64,000 bases of DNA from NCBI RefSeq assembly GCF_900103445.1, contig NZ_FNHS01000004.1:62001-126000 (forward strand). Reading direction: 5' to 3'. The notes under the pieces were generated by a model that saw only the letters and a list, made by a program, of their open reading frames with translations, did no database searches and was not told the DNA's origin. Below are positions 35,323-46,299 of this stretch, in pieces. A program made the position numbers and the translations under genes. Each line of letters opens with the position of its first letter. Positions within the stretch are counted from its first letter, which is position 1. Origin of the DNA: Methylobacterium phyllostachyos. Lineage in GTDB: Bacteria; Pseudomonadota; Alphaproteobacteria; Rhizobiales; Beijerinckiaceae.

Positions 35323-36354
35323 ATGACGAAATTCATTAGTGTGTTCAACAATAAAGGTGGAGTTGGGAAGACCACGCTTACTTGGAATATTGCAGACTCA
35401 CTAGCGGAGGCGGGCAATAAAGTTTTATTGATTGATTTTGATCCGCAGTGCAATTTATCTATCGCTATGCTAGGTGCAGATTCGTTCAAAAAGTACGTTT
35501 CAGACCCCAGCAAACAAAGAACAATACGTTCATTTTTGCAAGGATATTTACAGAACACCGGCCCTGGACCGATACAATTGTACGTAGGCCCACATACCCA
35601 TAACAACGTGCATATAGTAGCGGGCGATTTCTGGCTAAATGTTTATTCGGATTCATTGAGCGTCGGTAATGACCTATTGACCGGGACTGGAATCTCGAAA
35701 TTTACGGCATTACGTACACTTGTTTCGAAATTAAGCGAACAAGGCAGGACCTATGATTATATCATGATCGACCTACCACCTTCATTTGGAGGTCTCGTCA
35801 GATCAGCACTATATTCATCTGATTATTTAATTATTCCATGCACATCTGATACTTTCAGTGAATATTGCATAGGCCTTATTGCTCAAATGTGGCCTCAATT
35901 TATTTCAGATTGGGAGACCGGGCTTCATCGATTTAAACAAAATAATTACGCAATGAAAGACTACGATAATTTTGGCCGACCAAAGTTTTTTGGCTGGATA
36001 TTTAACGGCTTTGATACGAGGCTTGACAAGATGCTCCGCGCCGACCAGGCTCACTACGAGAATATCGCACAAGCTAATCAACGCCTTGCGGACGGATTAA
36101 AGAGCAATATTGGCGCGCATGCAGTTCGAGCTGTTGAAGATAACGACTACAGTATTGGGCAAGTCGAAGATATGAACGTATTAATAAAAAATAGCCTTTG
36201 GCAAAATATACCTGCCTCAAAATTAGCTGACCACCAACAGGTAAAGAGCTTGACCGGAGACAAGCAGAAATGGTCGGAGGCGCAGCTAGTCCTTATTGAT
36301 AAAGTTGCCAAACAGATAAACAATATTGCCCAAAATATCGTGGCGAAAGCCTGA
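35323..36354 (+). CDS. Orphan ParA/MinD-family ATPase
   Basis: A 343-residue deviant-Walker ATPase. Walker A is NNKGGVGKTTLT (KGGVGKT at residues 11-17, with the signature Lys), Walker A' is LLIDFDPQ (residues 35-42), and Walker B is YIMIDLPPS with Asp150. ParA proteins are usually 210-270 residues; about 80 extra residues form a helical, Asn/Gln-rich C-terminal part. A good ribosome site (aggaag, 35313-35318) supports the ATG at 35323. No ParB, centromere-like array or toxin lies beside it. It may be a plasmid partition relic, a cargo-positioning ATPase or an accessory defence gene; the sequence does not decide. Confidence 0.85.
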   Translation: MTKFISVFNNKGGVGKTTLTWNIADSLAEAGNKVLLIDFDPQCNLSIAMLGADSFKKYVSDPSKQRTIRSFLQGYLQNTGPGPIQLYVGPHTHNNVHIVAGDFWLNVYSDSLSVGNDLLTGTGISKFTALRTLVSKLSEQGRTYDYIMIDLPPSFGGLVRSALYSSDYLIIPCTSDTFSEYCIGLIAQMWPQFISDWETGLHRFKQNNYAMKDYDNFGRPKFFGWIFNGFDTRLDKMLRADQAHYENIAQANQRLADGLKSNIGAHAVRAVEDNDYSIGQVEDMNVLIKNSLWQNIPASKLADHQQVKSLTGDKQKWSEAQLVLIDKVAKQINNIAQNIVAKA

Positions 36355-36366
36355 GGATTATAACAA

Positions 36367-37905
36367 ATGGTCACCCGCGTCGCCACCGTGGCCTTCGAGG
36401 GCATCGAGGCGCGGGCGGTCGACGTGCAGGTGCAGATCATCCCGGGCTCGGTGGTGTTCAACGTGGTGGGCCTGCCCGACAAGGCGGTGGGCGAGTCCCG
36501 CGAGCGGGTGCGCGGCGCGCTGATCGCTTCCGGGCTGGCGCTGCCGGCCAAGCGGATCACCGTCAACCTCGCCCCGGCCGATCTGCCGAAGGAAGGCTCG
36601 CATTACGATCTGCCGATCGCGCTCGGGGTGATGGCGGCGATCGGCGCGATCCCGGCGGACGCGCTCGCCGGCTACTGCGTCCTCGGGGAACTCGCCCTCG
36701 ACGGCAGCATCACGGCGGTGAACGGCGTGTTGCCGGCGGCCATCGCGGCGGCCGCGCGCGGGCTCGGGCTGATCTGCCCGGCGCAGACCGGGCCGGAGGC
36801 GGCCTGGGCCGGCGGCGATCTCGACGTGCTGGCCCCGCGTTCGCTGATCCAGCTCGCCAACCACTTCAAGGGCAGCCAAGTGATGGCCCGCCCGGAGCCC
36901 GCCATGGCTGGTCAGGCTGGTCCGCTGCCGGACCTTGCCGACATCAAGGGCCAGGAGGCCGCCAAGCGCGCCCTGGAGGTCGCGGCGGCCGGGGGCCACA
37001 ACCTCCTGATGAACGGGCCGCCGGGCTCCGGCAAGTCGATGCTCGCCGCTCGCCTTCCCTCGATCCTGCCGCCCCTCGGGCCGCGCGAGCTGCTCGACAT
37101 CTCGATGATCCAGTCGGTGGCGGGCGCGTTGAAGGATGGCGCGCTCTCGAACCGCCGGCCGTTCCGGCAGCCGCATCATTCGGCCTCCATGGCAGCGCTC
37201 GTCGGCGGCGGCATCGGGGCGCGACCCGGAGAAGTCTCGCTGGCCCATGGCGGCGTGTTGTTCCTCGACGAGCTGCCCGAATTCTCGCCTCAGGTGCTCG
37301 ATAGCCTGCGCCAGCCGATGGAGACCGGCGAGGTGATGATCGCCCGAGCCAATCACCGGGTGACGTACCCGGCTCGCTTCCAGCTGGTCGCCGCCATGAA
37401 CCCGTGCCGCTGCGGCCAGGGCCTGGAGCCGGGCTATGCCTGCCGGCGCGGCCCGAACGAGCGCTGCATGGCGCAATACCAGGCCCGAATCTCCGGCCCA
37501 CTCCTCGACCGGATCGACCTGCGCATCGAGGTGCCGGCCGTCACCGCGGCCGATCTGATCCTGCCGCCCCCCGCAGAGGGCTCCCGCGAGGCGTCCGCCC
37601 GCGTGGCCGCGGCCCGCGCGCTCCAGGCAACGCGCTTCGGCGAGCGCGGCCTGCCCGCGGCGACCACCAACGCCACCTGCCCGGCGAACCTGATCGAGCA
37701 GGTCGCGCACCCCGATGCGGATGGGACGGCGCTGATCCGACAGGCGGCCGAGAGCATGCGGCTCTCGGCCCGGGGCTTCCACCGGACACTGCGCGTGGCC
37801 CGGACGCTGGCCGACCTCGACGGCGAAGCGCAGGTGCGCCGGATGCATCTCGCCGAGGCGTTGTCCTACCGCGGCCGGGGCGACAGCGCGGCGGCGGCCG
37901 CTTGA
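36367..37905 (+). CDS. comM: YifB/ComM family Mg-chelatase-like AAA ATPase
   Basis: A 512-residue hexameric helicase-type ATPase; ComM helps branch migration in natural transformation in known species. The N-terminal Lon-protease-like domain has VVFNVVGLPDKAVGESRERVR and LPIALGVMAAIGAI; the AAA core has Walker A NGPPGSGKSMLAARLPSILP and Walker B GVLFLDELPEFSP, with MNPCRCG and the C-terminal helical lid near LSARGFHRTLRVARTLADL. Its ribosome site (GAGG, 36353-36356) lies in the AT-rich insert, overlapping the ParA stop, so the two may be co-transcribed. Confidence 0.95.
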   Translation: MVTRVATVAFEGIEARAVDVQVQIIPGSVVFNVVGLPDKAVGESRERVRGALIASGLALPAKRITVNLAPADLPKEGSHYDLPIALGVMAAIGAIPADALAGYCVLGELALDGSITAVNGVLPAAIAAAARGLGLICPAQTGPEAAWAGGDLDVLAPRSLIQLANHFKGSQVMARPEPAMAGQAGPLPDLADIKGQEAAKRALEVAAAGGHNLLMNGPPGSGKSMLAARLPSILPPLGPRELLDISMIQSVAGALKDGALSNRRPFRQPHHSASMAALVGGGIGARPGEVSLAHGGVLFLDELPEFSPQVLDSLRQPMETGEVMIARANHRVTYPARFQLVAAMNPCRCGQGLEPGYACRRGPNERCMAQYQARISGPLLDRIDLRIEVPAVTAADLILPPPAEGSREASARVAAARALQATRFGERGLPAATTNATCPANLIEQVAHPDADGTALIRQAAESMRLSARGFHRTLRVARTLADLDGEAQVRRMHLAEALSYRGRGDSAAAAA

Positions 37906-39653
37906 GCGCCGAACCGGCCCGCGCCCTCACGGTCACGATCGGCCAGCACAGCGCGGCGGGCCGCAAGGCCGAGAACCAGGATTTTCACGGTTCCCTTGTG
38001 CCGGGACAGCCGGCGCTGGGCTTCAAGGGCATCGCGGTGGCGCTCGCCGACGGGATCAGCAGCAGCGCGGCCGGCGCGGCGGCGAGCGAGACCGCAGTCA
38101 AGAGCTTCCTCAGCGACTACTATGCCACCCCCGATACGTGGTCCGTGAAGAATGCCGCGCAGCGGGTGATCGCGGCGGCCGATTCCTGGCTCTACGCCCA
38201 GACCCGGCGCGGGCTGGATCCCAACGATGCCGACCGGGGCTACGTCACCACCTTCGACGCCTTGATCCTCAAGGGGCGGACGGCCCACCTCTTCCATGTC
38301 GGCGATGGAAGGATCTGGCGCGTGTCCGGGCGCTCCCTGGAACAGGTCACCGAGGATCACCGCGTGGTGGTCTCTGCGGCCGAATCCTACCTGGGCCGGG
38401 CGCTCGGCGTGACCGGCCGGGCGGAGATCGACTATCAAAACCTCGCCATCGCGGCCGGCGACATCTTCGTGCTCACCACGGACGGCGTTCACGAGCATGT
38501 CCGCCCTCGGGACATCGTGTCTGCAATTGCTGCCGCGGACGGCCTCGATGCCGCCGCCCGGGCTATCGTGGAAGCGGCGCTCGCGGCCGGCAGCCCGGAC
38601 AATCTGACGATCCAGATCGTCCGGATCGATGCCGTGACGGAGGGCGAGGCCGCCGATCTCCTGGGCGATGTCGAAGGGCTCGATCCCGCGCCGCTCCTCG
38701 ACCCGCCGGCCGAATTTGATGGATACCGGCTTCTGCGAATCCTGCATTCCGGCCCGCGCAGCCGCGTCTATCTCGCGGTCGAGGCGGAGACCGGGGCGCG
38801 GGTCGCCCTCAAGGTGCTGTCCCTCGATCTGCGCGACGATCCCGCCCAGCGCAAACGCTTCGCCCTTGAGGAGTGGATCGCCCGGCGGATCGACAACCCG
38901 CACGTGCTGAAGGCGCAGCCGCCGGCGCGGCGCCGCAGCCATCTCTATGCGGTGATGCGCTACGTCGAGGGCCAGACCCTGACCCAATGGATGCGCGACC
39001 ACGCGACGCCCGAATTAGAGACTGTGCGCGGCCTCGTGGAACAGCTCGCCCGGGGCGTGCAGGCCTTCCACCGTCGGGAGATGGTCCATCAGGACCTGCG
39101 GCCCGACAACGTCCTGATCGACACGGCCGGGATCGTGCAGGTAATCGATTTCGGCGCCACCATGGTGGCCGGCGTCGTCGAGGGCGATCCGCGGATCGAT
39201 CCCGCCGAGATCCTCGGAACGGTGCAGTACACGGCGCCGGAATGCTTCCTCGGAGCCCCCTCTACGGCGGCCTCCGACGTGTTCTCAGTCGGTGTCATCG
39301 CCTATCAGATGCTGACCGGGCGGCTACCCTACGGCGATGCAGTGCCGCGGGCGCGTACGGCCTCGGCCCAGCGCCGTCTGCGCTACGCCTCGGCGCTGAC
39401 CGTTCGCCCTTTGCTGCCGGTCTGGGTCGACGGCGCGCTGCGGAAGGCCGTGCATCCGGACCCGCTGAAGCGCTACCCGACGCTATCGGAATTCGTGCAC
39501 GATCTGCGCTATCCGAACCCGGCCTTCACCGAGGCCCGCCGGCCGGCCCTGCTGGAGCGCGACCCGCTCCTGTTCTGGCGGCTGCTGTCGCTGGTTCTAG
39601 GGCTCGTGGCGCTGACGCTGGCGGGGATTCTGATCGCGCATCCGCCGCGGTGA
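37902..39653 (+). CDS. Bifunctional PP2C phosphatase / Ser-Thr protein kinase
   Basis: A 583-residue fusion. Residues about 1-245 are a PP2C-type phosphatase with metal-binding Asp50 in ALADGISSS, then HVGDGRIWRV, LTTDGVHEHV and GSPDNLTIQIV. Residues about 272-525 are a eukaryote-like kinase: Lys304 in ALKVLSL, catalytic Asp398 in HQDLRPDNVL (usual HRDLKPxN), Asp416 in DFGAT, and YTAPE. A membrane helix near the C-terminus (LLSLVLGLVALTLAGILIA) anchors it. Start is TTG at 37902, overlapping the comM stop (TTGA), implying coupling. Substrates are unknown. Confidence 0.92.
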   Translation: MSAEPARALTVTIGQHSAAGRKAENQDFHGSLVPGQPALGFKGIAVALADGISSSAAGAAASETAVKSFLSDYYATPDTWSVKNAAQRVIAAADSWLYAQTRRGLDPNDADRGYVTTFDALILKGRTAHLFHVGDGRIWRVSGRSLEQVTEDHRVVVSAAESYLGRALGVTGRAEIDYQNLAIAAGDIFVLTTDGVHEHVRPRDIVSAIAAADGLDAAARAIVEAALAAGSPDNLTIQIVRIDAVTEGEAADLLGDVEGLDPAPLLDPPAEFDGYRLLRILHSGPRSRVYLAVEAETGARVALKVLSLDLRDDPAQRKRFALEEWIARRIDNPHVLKAQPPARRRSHLYAVMRYVEGQTLTQWMRDHATPELETVRGLVEQLARGVQAFHRREMVHQDLRPDNVLIDTAGIVQVIDFGATMVAGVVEGDPRIDPAEILGTVQYTAPECFLGAPSTAASDVFSVGVIAYQMLTGRLPYGDAVPRARTASAQRRLRYASALTVRPLLPVWVDGALRKAVHPDPLKRYPTLSEFVHDLRYPNPAFTEARRPALLERDPLLFWRLLSLVLGLVALTLAGILIAHPPR

Positions 39654-39703
39654 GGAGGATTGAGACCTCTCTGCCTGAGCTTAACGATCTGCAAGAGAAG
39701 CGC

Positions 39704-39819
39704 TTTTCCCCTCCCCCTTGTGGGGAGGGGTCAGGGGTGGGGGTGTTGGAGAAGGCACCGCTCTGCTCGGTCTTGGACCACCCCCACCTCCCACTCCTCC
39801 CCGCAAGGGGGAAGGAGAG
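39704..39819. repeat. Paired REP-like palindrome (inverted pair)
   Basis: Left arm 39704-39744 (cccctcccccttgtgggg, aggggtcaggggtggggg) and right arm 39778-39819 (ccacccccacctccca, ctcctccccgcaaggggga). The arms are inverted copies and each contains its own small palindrome. It lies in the gap after the kinase-phosphatase gene and may end transcription from both sides. A single arm of the same kind occurs near 28.5 kb. Confidence 0.75.
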
Positions 39820-39886
39820 AGTGCGGCGGCCAGAGATGAGCGAACATCGAAGCCGTGAGGGCGGCCGTACGGACCGCCCGCGCTCA

Positions 39887-41506
<1,620 letters not shown>

Positions 41507-41923
41507 GAGCGTATCTCCCGGGCCCCTGTTCGACCGTCGACGCGACTGTGCCGGACGCGGTCCGCGTCCGGCTTTGCCCGGGGGACGTCCGTGCGGTCGT
41601 ACAGGTCCGCCGCACGCAGGATCTCCGCTCCCCGGCCGCTTCCCGACCGACCGCTTGAGTAGGCGGCGAAGCTTCGCTGTCCTTATGGGCTCCGTTCGAA
41701 GCCCGCAATGTGGACAAACAGGTTAGACCACAGTTGTGGAAGCAGGAACCCCCGTCTGTAAGCAGTCACCCGTATCGCGGAGCCGCGTGACACGGGCAGA
41801 GCGGCACCGGAATACCCATATCCCCGTGATGCATCGGGTCACGCTTGCATGCCGACCGCCGACGGTTATGCCCGTGGCGGACAGCGCACCCCACCCGCGC
41901 CCGATACGCTCCTTAGAGGCACG
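41507..41923. other. pckA-recR divergent gap
   Basis: About 417 bases between divergent starts. A short palindrome, ccaca-gt-tgtgg (41728-41739), is the only evident operator-like motif; a carbon-source regulator of pckA could use such a site. No RNA gene or protein is supported. Confidence 0.4.
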
Positions 41924-42529
41924 ATGCCCCAAGCCGTCGCCGGCCCCGAGATCGAACGTCTGATCCAGCTCCTCGCCCGCATGCCCGGGCTCGGGCCGCG
42001 CTCGGCTCGGCGCGCCGCGCTGCAGCTGATCAAGCGGCGCGATACGCTGCTCGGACCGCTCGCCGACGCGATGCGGGTTGCGGCCGAGCGCATCGTGGTC
42101 TGCTCGAGCTGCGGCAACGTCGACACCTCGGAGCCCTGCACGATCTGCCGCGATGCCGAGCGCGATCCCACAACTCTGGTGGTGGTGGAGGACGTCTCCG
42201 ACCTCTGGGCGCTGGAACGCTCGGGGGCCGTCAAGGCACGCTATCACGTGCTCGGCGGCGTGCTCTCGGCGCTCGACGGGGTACGGCCGGAGCACCTGAA
42301 CCTCGCGAGCCTCGTGGAACGCGCGGCCGACCCCGTCGTGACCGAGGTGATCCTGGCACTCAACGCCACCGTCGACGGGCAGACGACGGCCCATTACGTC
42401 ACCGAATCGATCCGCCATTGCGACGTGAAGGTCACCCGCCTCGCCCACGGGGTGCCGGTGGGCGGCGAGCTCGATTACCTCGACGAGGGCACGCTGACGG
42501 CGGCAATCCGCAGCCGCACTGCCTTCTGA
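41924..42529 (+). CDS. recR: Recombination mediator protein RecR
   Basis: A 201-residue DNA repair protein acting with RecF/RecO to load RecA. The helix-hairpin-helix is [19 protein letters not shown], the zinc finger [18 protein letters not shown], and the Toprim domain has [17 protein letters not shown] and [18 protein letters not shown]. The ATG at 41924 was chosen; the frame extends 25 codons upstream. It stands apart from dnaX-ybaB, with which it often groups. Confidence 0.95.
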   Translation: MPQAVAGPEIERLIQLLARMPGLGPRSARRAALQLIKRRDTLLGPLADAMRVAAERIVVCSSCGNVDTSEPCTICRDAERDPTTLVVVEDVSDLWALERSGAVKARYHVLGGVLSALDGVRPEHLNLASLVERAADPVVTEVILALNATVDGQTTAHYVTESIRHCDVKVTRLAHGVPVGGELDYLDEGTLTAAIRSRTAF

Positions 42530-42622
42530 GGCGGCGGCGCGGTATTTGACCGGTCTCGACCCGCATCTTATTCGACGGAAAAGCCCGGATCCGACCCGGC
42601 GCTGTCCCTGCCGGTTTCCGCC

Positions 42623-43138
42623 ATGACCATCCGCCAGCTCGTCATCCTCCCCGATCCCGTCCTGCGCCGCATCTCCGACCCGGTCGGCCCGATCACCGGC
42701 GAAATCCGGACGCTCGTGGCCGACATGTTCGAGACCATGTACGACGCGCCCGGCGTCGGCCTTGCCGCGATCCAAGTCGGCGTGCCGAAACGCGTCGTGA
42801 CCATCGACACCTCGAAGGAAGAGGGCGTGCGCAAGCCGCAGGTCTTCATCGACCCCGAGATCGTTTGGTCCTCCGAGGAGAAGCGCGTCTACGACGAGGG
42901 CTGCCTGTCGATTCCCGACTATTACGGCGAGGTCGAGCGGCCGGACCGGGTCCGCGTGAAGTTCCGCGACCTCGACGGGCGGGAGCAGGAGATCGAGGCC
43001 GATGGCCTGCTCGCGACCTGCATCCAGCACGAAATCGACCACCTCAACGGTGTGCTGTTCATCGACCATCTGTCGAAGCTGAAGCGGGACCGCGTGCTCA
43101 AGAAGTTCGCCAAGGCGGCCAAGCGCGACGCGGCCTGA
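42623..43138 (+). CDS. def: Peptide deformylase
   Basis: Metalloenzyme of 171 residues that removes the N-formyl group from new proteins. All three family motifs are present: [11 protein letters not shown] (about residue 46), [11 protein letters not shown] with the metal Cys, and [17 protein letters not shown] with the metal His pair and catalytic Glu. Followed eight bases later by fmt, the usual pair. Confidence 0.97.
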   Translation: MTIRQLVILPDPVLRRISDPVGPITGEIRTLVADMFETMYDAPGVGLAAIQVGVPKRVVTIDTSKEEGVRKPQVFIDPEIVWSSEEKRVYDEGCLSIPDYYGEVERPDRVRVKFRDLDGREQEIEADGLLATCIQHEIDHLNGVLFIDHLSKLKRDRVLKKFAKAAKRDAA

Positions 43139-43145
43139 ACCGGCC

Positions 43146-44075
43146 ATGCGCGTCGTTTTCATGGGCACCCCGGACTTCGCGGTGCCGACGCTGGAAAAGC
43201 TCGCGCAGGACGGGCACGCAATCGCCGCGGTCTACACCCGCGCCCCAGCCAAGGCTGGCCGTGGCATGAGCCTGCGCCCGTCGCCGGTTCACGCGCTGGC
43301 CGACAAGCTCGGCGTGCCGGTGCTCACGCCAGCGACCCTGCGCACGCCGGAAGCCGCGGAGACGTTCGCCGCGCACGGGGCCGACGTCGCCGTGGTGGTG
43401 GCTTACGGGATGCTGCTGCCGCAGGCGATCCTCGACGCGCCGAAGCACGGCTGCCTGAACCTCCATGGCTCCCTGCTGCCACGCTGGCGCGGGGCGGCGC
43501 CGATCCAGCGGGCCGTGATGGCGGGTGATGCCGAGAGCGGGGTCGGCGTGATGCGCATGGAAGCCGGGCTCGACACCGGCCCGGTCGCCCTGGAGGCGCG
43601 GGTTCCGATCACTCCCGGCATGACAGCGGGCGAGTTGCACGACGCGCTGATGCCGGTCGGTGCCGAACTGATGGCCCGCGCCCTCGGCCTTCTCGACCGG
43701 GGCGCACTGACCTTCACGCCGCAGCCGGACGAGGGTGTCGTCTACGCTCACAAGATCACCAACGACGAGGCGCGGATCGACTGGTCGCGGCCGGCCGATC
43801 AGGTCGCCAACCACATCAACGGGCTCTCGCCTTTTCCGGGAGCGTTCTACGAGGCCGATTTCGGCAAGGGTCCGGAGCGGGTGAAGGTGTTGCGGGCCAC
43901 GGTCACCAACGGGTCGGGCGCGGCGGGTACGCTGCTCGACGCCGACGGGACCGTCGCCTGCGGGACCGGCGCCGTGCGGCTCACGGAGCTGCGCCGCGCC
44001 GGGAAGAGCGGCAGCGCGAGCGGAGCCGAGTTCGTCCGCGGCGCCCGCCTGACGCCCGGCGCTCGCCTCGGCTGA
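43146..44075 (+). CDS. fmt: Methionyl-tRNA formyltransferase
   Basis: Adds formyl groups to initiator tRNA; 309 residues. The N-terminal Rossmann domain starts MRVVFMGTPDFAVPTLEKL and contains NLHGSLLPRWRGAAPIQRA with the formyl-transfer Asn-His pair, and GVGVMRMEAGLDTGPV. The C-terminal domain has RADQVANHINGLSPFPGAF-like sequence. It forms an operon with def upstream. Confidence 0.97.
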   Translation: MRVVFMGTPDFAVPTLEKLAQDGHAIAAVYTRAPAKAGRGMSLRPSPVHALADKLGVPVLTPATLRTPEAAETFAAHGADVAVVVAYGMLLPQAILDAPKHGCLNLHGSLLPRWRGAAPIQRAVMAGDAESGVGVMRMEAGLDTGPVALEARVPITPGMTAGELHDALMPVGAELMARALGLLDRGALTFTPQPDEGVVYAHKITNDEARIDWSRPADQVANHINGLSPFPGAFYEADFGKGPERVKVLRATVTNGSGAAGTLLDADGTVACGTGAVRLTELRRAGKSGSASGAEFVRGARLTPGARLG

Positions 44076-44116
44076 TGCTCGCAGCCCTTTCAAGGCATTC
44101 GGCACCCGGCCTGACC

Positions 44117-44208
44117 CGTCATCGCGAGCGCAGCGAAGCGACCCAGGGCAGCGCGACATGGGGAGCCGTGGCGCCACACTGGATTGCTTCGCTCCGCTCG
44201 CAAGGACG
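44117..44208. repeat. REP-like inverted repeat of a second type
   Basis: Left arm 44117-44147 (cgtcatcgcgagcgcagcga, agcgacccagg) and right arm 44179-44208 (ctggattgcttcgctccgct, cgcaaggacg) are inverted, imperfect copies with about 31 bases between. This closely resembles the gcgagcgcagcgaagc repeats scattered through many alphaproteobacterial genomes. It lies between fmt and truA. Confidence 0.8.
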
Positions 44209-44295
44209 ATCGCGCGCAAGTCTCGCCAAAGCTTTGCCTCCGATAACGGAATCGAACATCCGCGCGCCCTCGACATACCTTGAGAGGGCTGGCTG

Positions 44296-45057
44296 ATGCC
44301 GCGCTACAAGCTCGTCATCGAGTACGACGGCGGTCCGTTCTGCGGCTGGCAGCGGCAGGCCGAAGATCCCACCGTCCAGGGCGCCATCGAGGCCGCGGTG
44401 CTGCGCTTCTCAGGCGAGAATGTCCGGCTCACCTGCGCCGGGCGGACCGATGCCGGGGTCCACGCCATCCATCAGGTCGCGCATCTCGACCTTACCAAGG
44501 ATTGGCGGACCGACACCGTCCGCGATGCCCTGAACGCGCACCTGCGGCCGCAGCCCGTCGCTATCCTCTCGGCCGAGATCGTCTTGGAGAGCTTCGACGC
44601 TCGCCACTCAGCGATCCGCCGCCATTACCGCTACCGCATCCTGAACCGGCGCAGCCCCGCGGCGCTGACCCGCGCCCATGTCTGGCACGTGCCCTGGCCC
44701 CTCGACGCGGACCGCATGCATGATGCCGCCCAGCGCCTCGTCGGCCGCCACGACTTCTCGGCGTTCCGCGCCGCGGAGTGCCAGGCCAACAGCCCGATCC
44801 GCACGCTGGAACAGCTCGATGTCGCCCGCAGGACGATGGCGCTGCATGAGGAGATCGTGGTCGCGACCTCGGCGCGCTCCTTCCTGCACCATCAGGTGCG
44901 GGCTATGGTGGGGACGCTGATGCTCGCCGGCTGCGGCCGGCTCTCGGCGGACGACGTCGCCAACATCCTCGCCTCGGGCGAAAAGCGCCGGTGCGGGCCC
45001 CTGGCGCCGGCCGCGGGGCTGACCTTCGTGGGCGTCGATTACGAGACCGGGAAGTAG
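44296..45057 (+). CDS. truA: tRNA pseudouridine(38-40) synthase TruA
   Basis: A 253-residue enzyme that isomerises uridines 38-40 of tRNA. It begins [19 protein letters not shown], has the catalytic Asp in [17 protein letters not shown] and the later [16 protein letters not shown]. The ribosome site gagagg precedes the ATG at 44296. It is separated from fmt by the repeat above and overlaps the 3' end of dapE on the other strand by 19 bases. Confidence 0.97.
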   Translation: MPRYKLVIEYDGGPFCGWQRQAEDPTVQGAIEAAVLRFSGENVRLTCAGRTDAGVHAIHQVAHLDLTKDWRTDTVRDALNAHLRPQPVAILSAEIVLESFDARHSAIRRHYRYRILNRRSPAALTRAHVWHVPWPLDADRMHDAAQRLVGRHDFSAFRAAECQANSPIRTLEQLDVARRTMALHEEIVVATSARSFLHHQVRAMVGTLMLAGCGRLSADDVANILASGEKRRCGPLAPAAGLTFVGVDYETGK

Positions 45058-46217
45058 GCCTTCAGCACGCGCTCGTAGATTGCGGTCAGCCTCTCCAGAT
45101 CGGCGACCGCCACGCATTCGTCGGTCTGGTGCATGGTCTCGCCCACGAGGCCGAACTCGATCACCGGGCAGAAGTCCTTGATGAACCGGGCATCCGAGGT
45201 GCCCCCCGTGGTCGACAGGACCGGCGTCAGTCCAGTCTCGGCCCGGATCGCCTCGGAGACCAGATCCACGAAACCGTCCGGCCGCGTGAGAAAGGCCGGC
45301 GCGTTCGAGGGCTGGAGATCCAGGCTGAAGCGCACCGCATTCCCAGCCGCCTGCTCCAGCCGCCGGCGGATCTCGGCACCCAGGCTCTCGGCCGTCCAAT
45401 CGTCGTTGAAGCGCACGTTGAACGTCGCCCGGGCGGTCGCGGGGATCACGTTGGTGGCGGGGTTGCCCACGTCGATCGTCGTAAACTCGAGGTTCGAGGC
45501 GTCGAAATGGGCGGTCCCGCCGTCGAGCGGTTCGGCCACCAGGGCGGAGGCGAGGCGCAGCAGGCCGGGAATCGGGTTCTCGGCCTTGTATGGATAGGCG
45601 ACGTGGCCCTGCCGGCCGAGCACCGTCAGCTTTCCGGTCAGCGAGCCGCGCCGGCCGATCTTGATCATCTCGCCGAGGCGGCCGGGGTTGGTCGGCTCGC
45701 CGAGCACGCAATGGTCGAAGCGCTCGCCCCGGGCGCGCGCCCAGTCGAGCAGCTTCACGGTGCCGTTGACCGCCGGGCCCTCCTCGTCACCGGTGATCAG
45801 GAACGCGATGGAGCCCGGAAAATCCGGCCCGCGGTCCACCAGAAAGGCGAGCGTGGCAGCAAGCATGCAGGCGATGCCGCCCTTCATGTCGGCGGCGCCG
45901 CGGCCATACAGCATTCCGTCGACCACCGCGCCTTCGAACGGATCGTGGCGCCAAGCCCCCTCCCCCGCCGGCACCACATCCGTGTGGCCGGCGAAGACCA
46001 GGCAGGGGCTGCGGTCACCGAGGCGCGCGAACAGGTTCGGCGTATCGGGGAAGCCCGGTTCGGCGAAGACCGGCCGCTCGATGGTGAAGCCTGCTTGCCG
46101 CAGCGCATCGGCGACCACGTCGAGGGCGCCGCGATCCTCCGGGGTGACGGAAGGGCAGCGGATCAGGTCCTGCGCGAGGCGCAGAGCCGCGTGCGGGGCG
46201 TGGTGGTCAGCCGGCAT
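45039..46217 (-). CDS. dapE: Succinyl-diaminopimelate desuccinylase DapE
   Basis: Zinc/cobalt peptidase-like enzyme of 392 residues in the succinylase branch of lysine and diaminopimelate synthesis. The metal-site motifs are [35 protein letters not shown] and [19 protein letters not shown] with the catalytic Glu, and a late [16 protein letters not shown] with the last metal His. The ATG at 46217 was chosen; another in-frame start lies nine codons upstream. Convergent with truA. Confidence 0.95.
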   Translation of the reverse strand: MPADHHAPHAALRLAQDLIRCPSVTPEDRGALDVVADALRQAGFTIERPVFAEPGFPDTPNLFARLGDRSPCLVFAGHTDVVPAGEGAWRHDPFEGAVVDGMLYGRGAADMKGGIACMLAATLAFLVDRGPDFPGSIAFLITGDEEGPAVNGTVKLLDWARARGERFDHCVLGEPTNPGRLGEMIKIGRRGSLTGKLTVLGRQGHVAYPYKAENPIPGLLRLASALVAEPLDGGTAHFDASNLEFTTIDVGNPATNVIPATARATFNVRFNDDWTAESLGAEIRRRLEQAAGNAVRFSLDLQPSNAPAFLTRPDGFVDLVSEAIRAETGLTPVLSTTGGTSDARFIKDFCPVIEFGLVGETMHQTDECVAVADLERLTAIYERVLKAYFPVS

Positions 46218-46299
46218 CAACCCGTCCTCGGCGGCGGAAAGCACCGCGCGGCCCGCTTAACCCGAAGCGGGCCGCGAAGGGGAGTCCCAGCCCAGAGCC

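Larger units (their letters stand above)
35100..36366. other. AT-rich inserted segment carrying one ParA-type gene
   Basis: From about 35150 the base composition shifts sharply to A/T-rich, with codons such as TTA, ATA, AAT and AAA common, and returns to GC-rich at 36367 with the first codon of comM. Flanking genes on both sides have normal composition. This is a strong sign of horizontal acquisition. No integrase, transposase, tRNA or obvious target-site duplication was seen at the edges. Confidence 0.85.
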
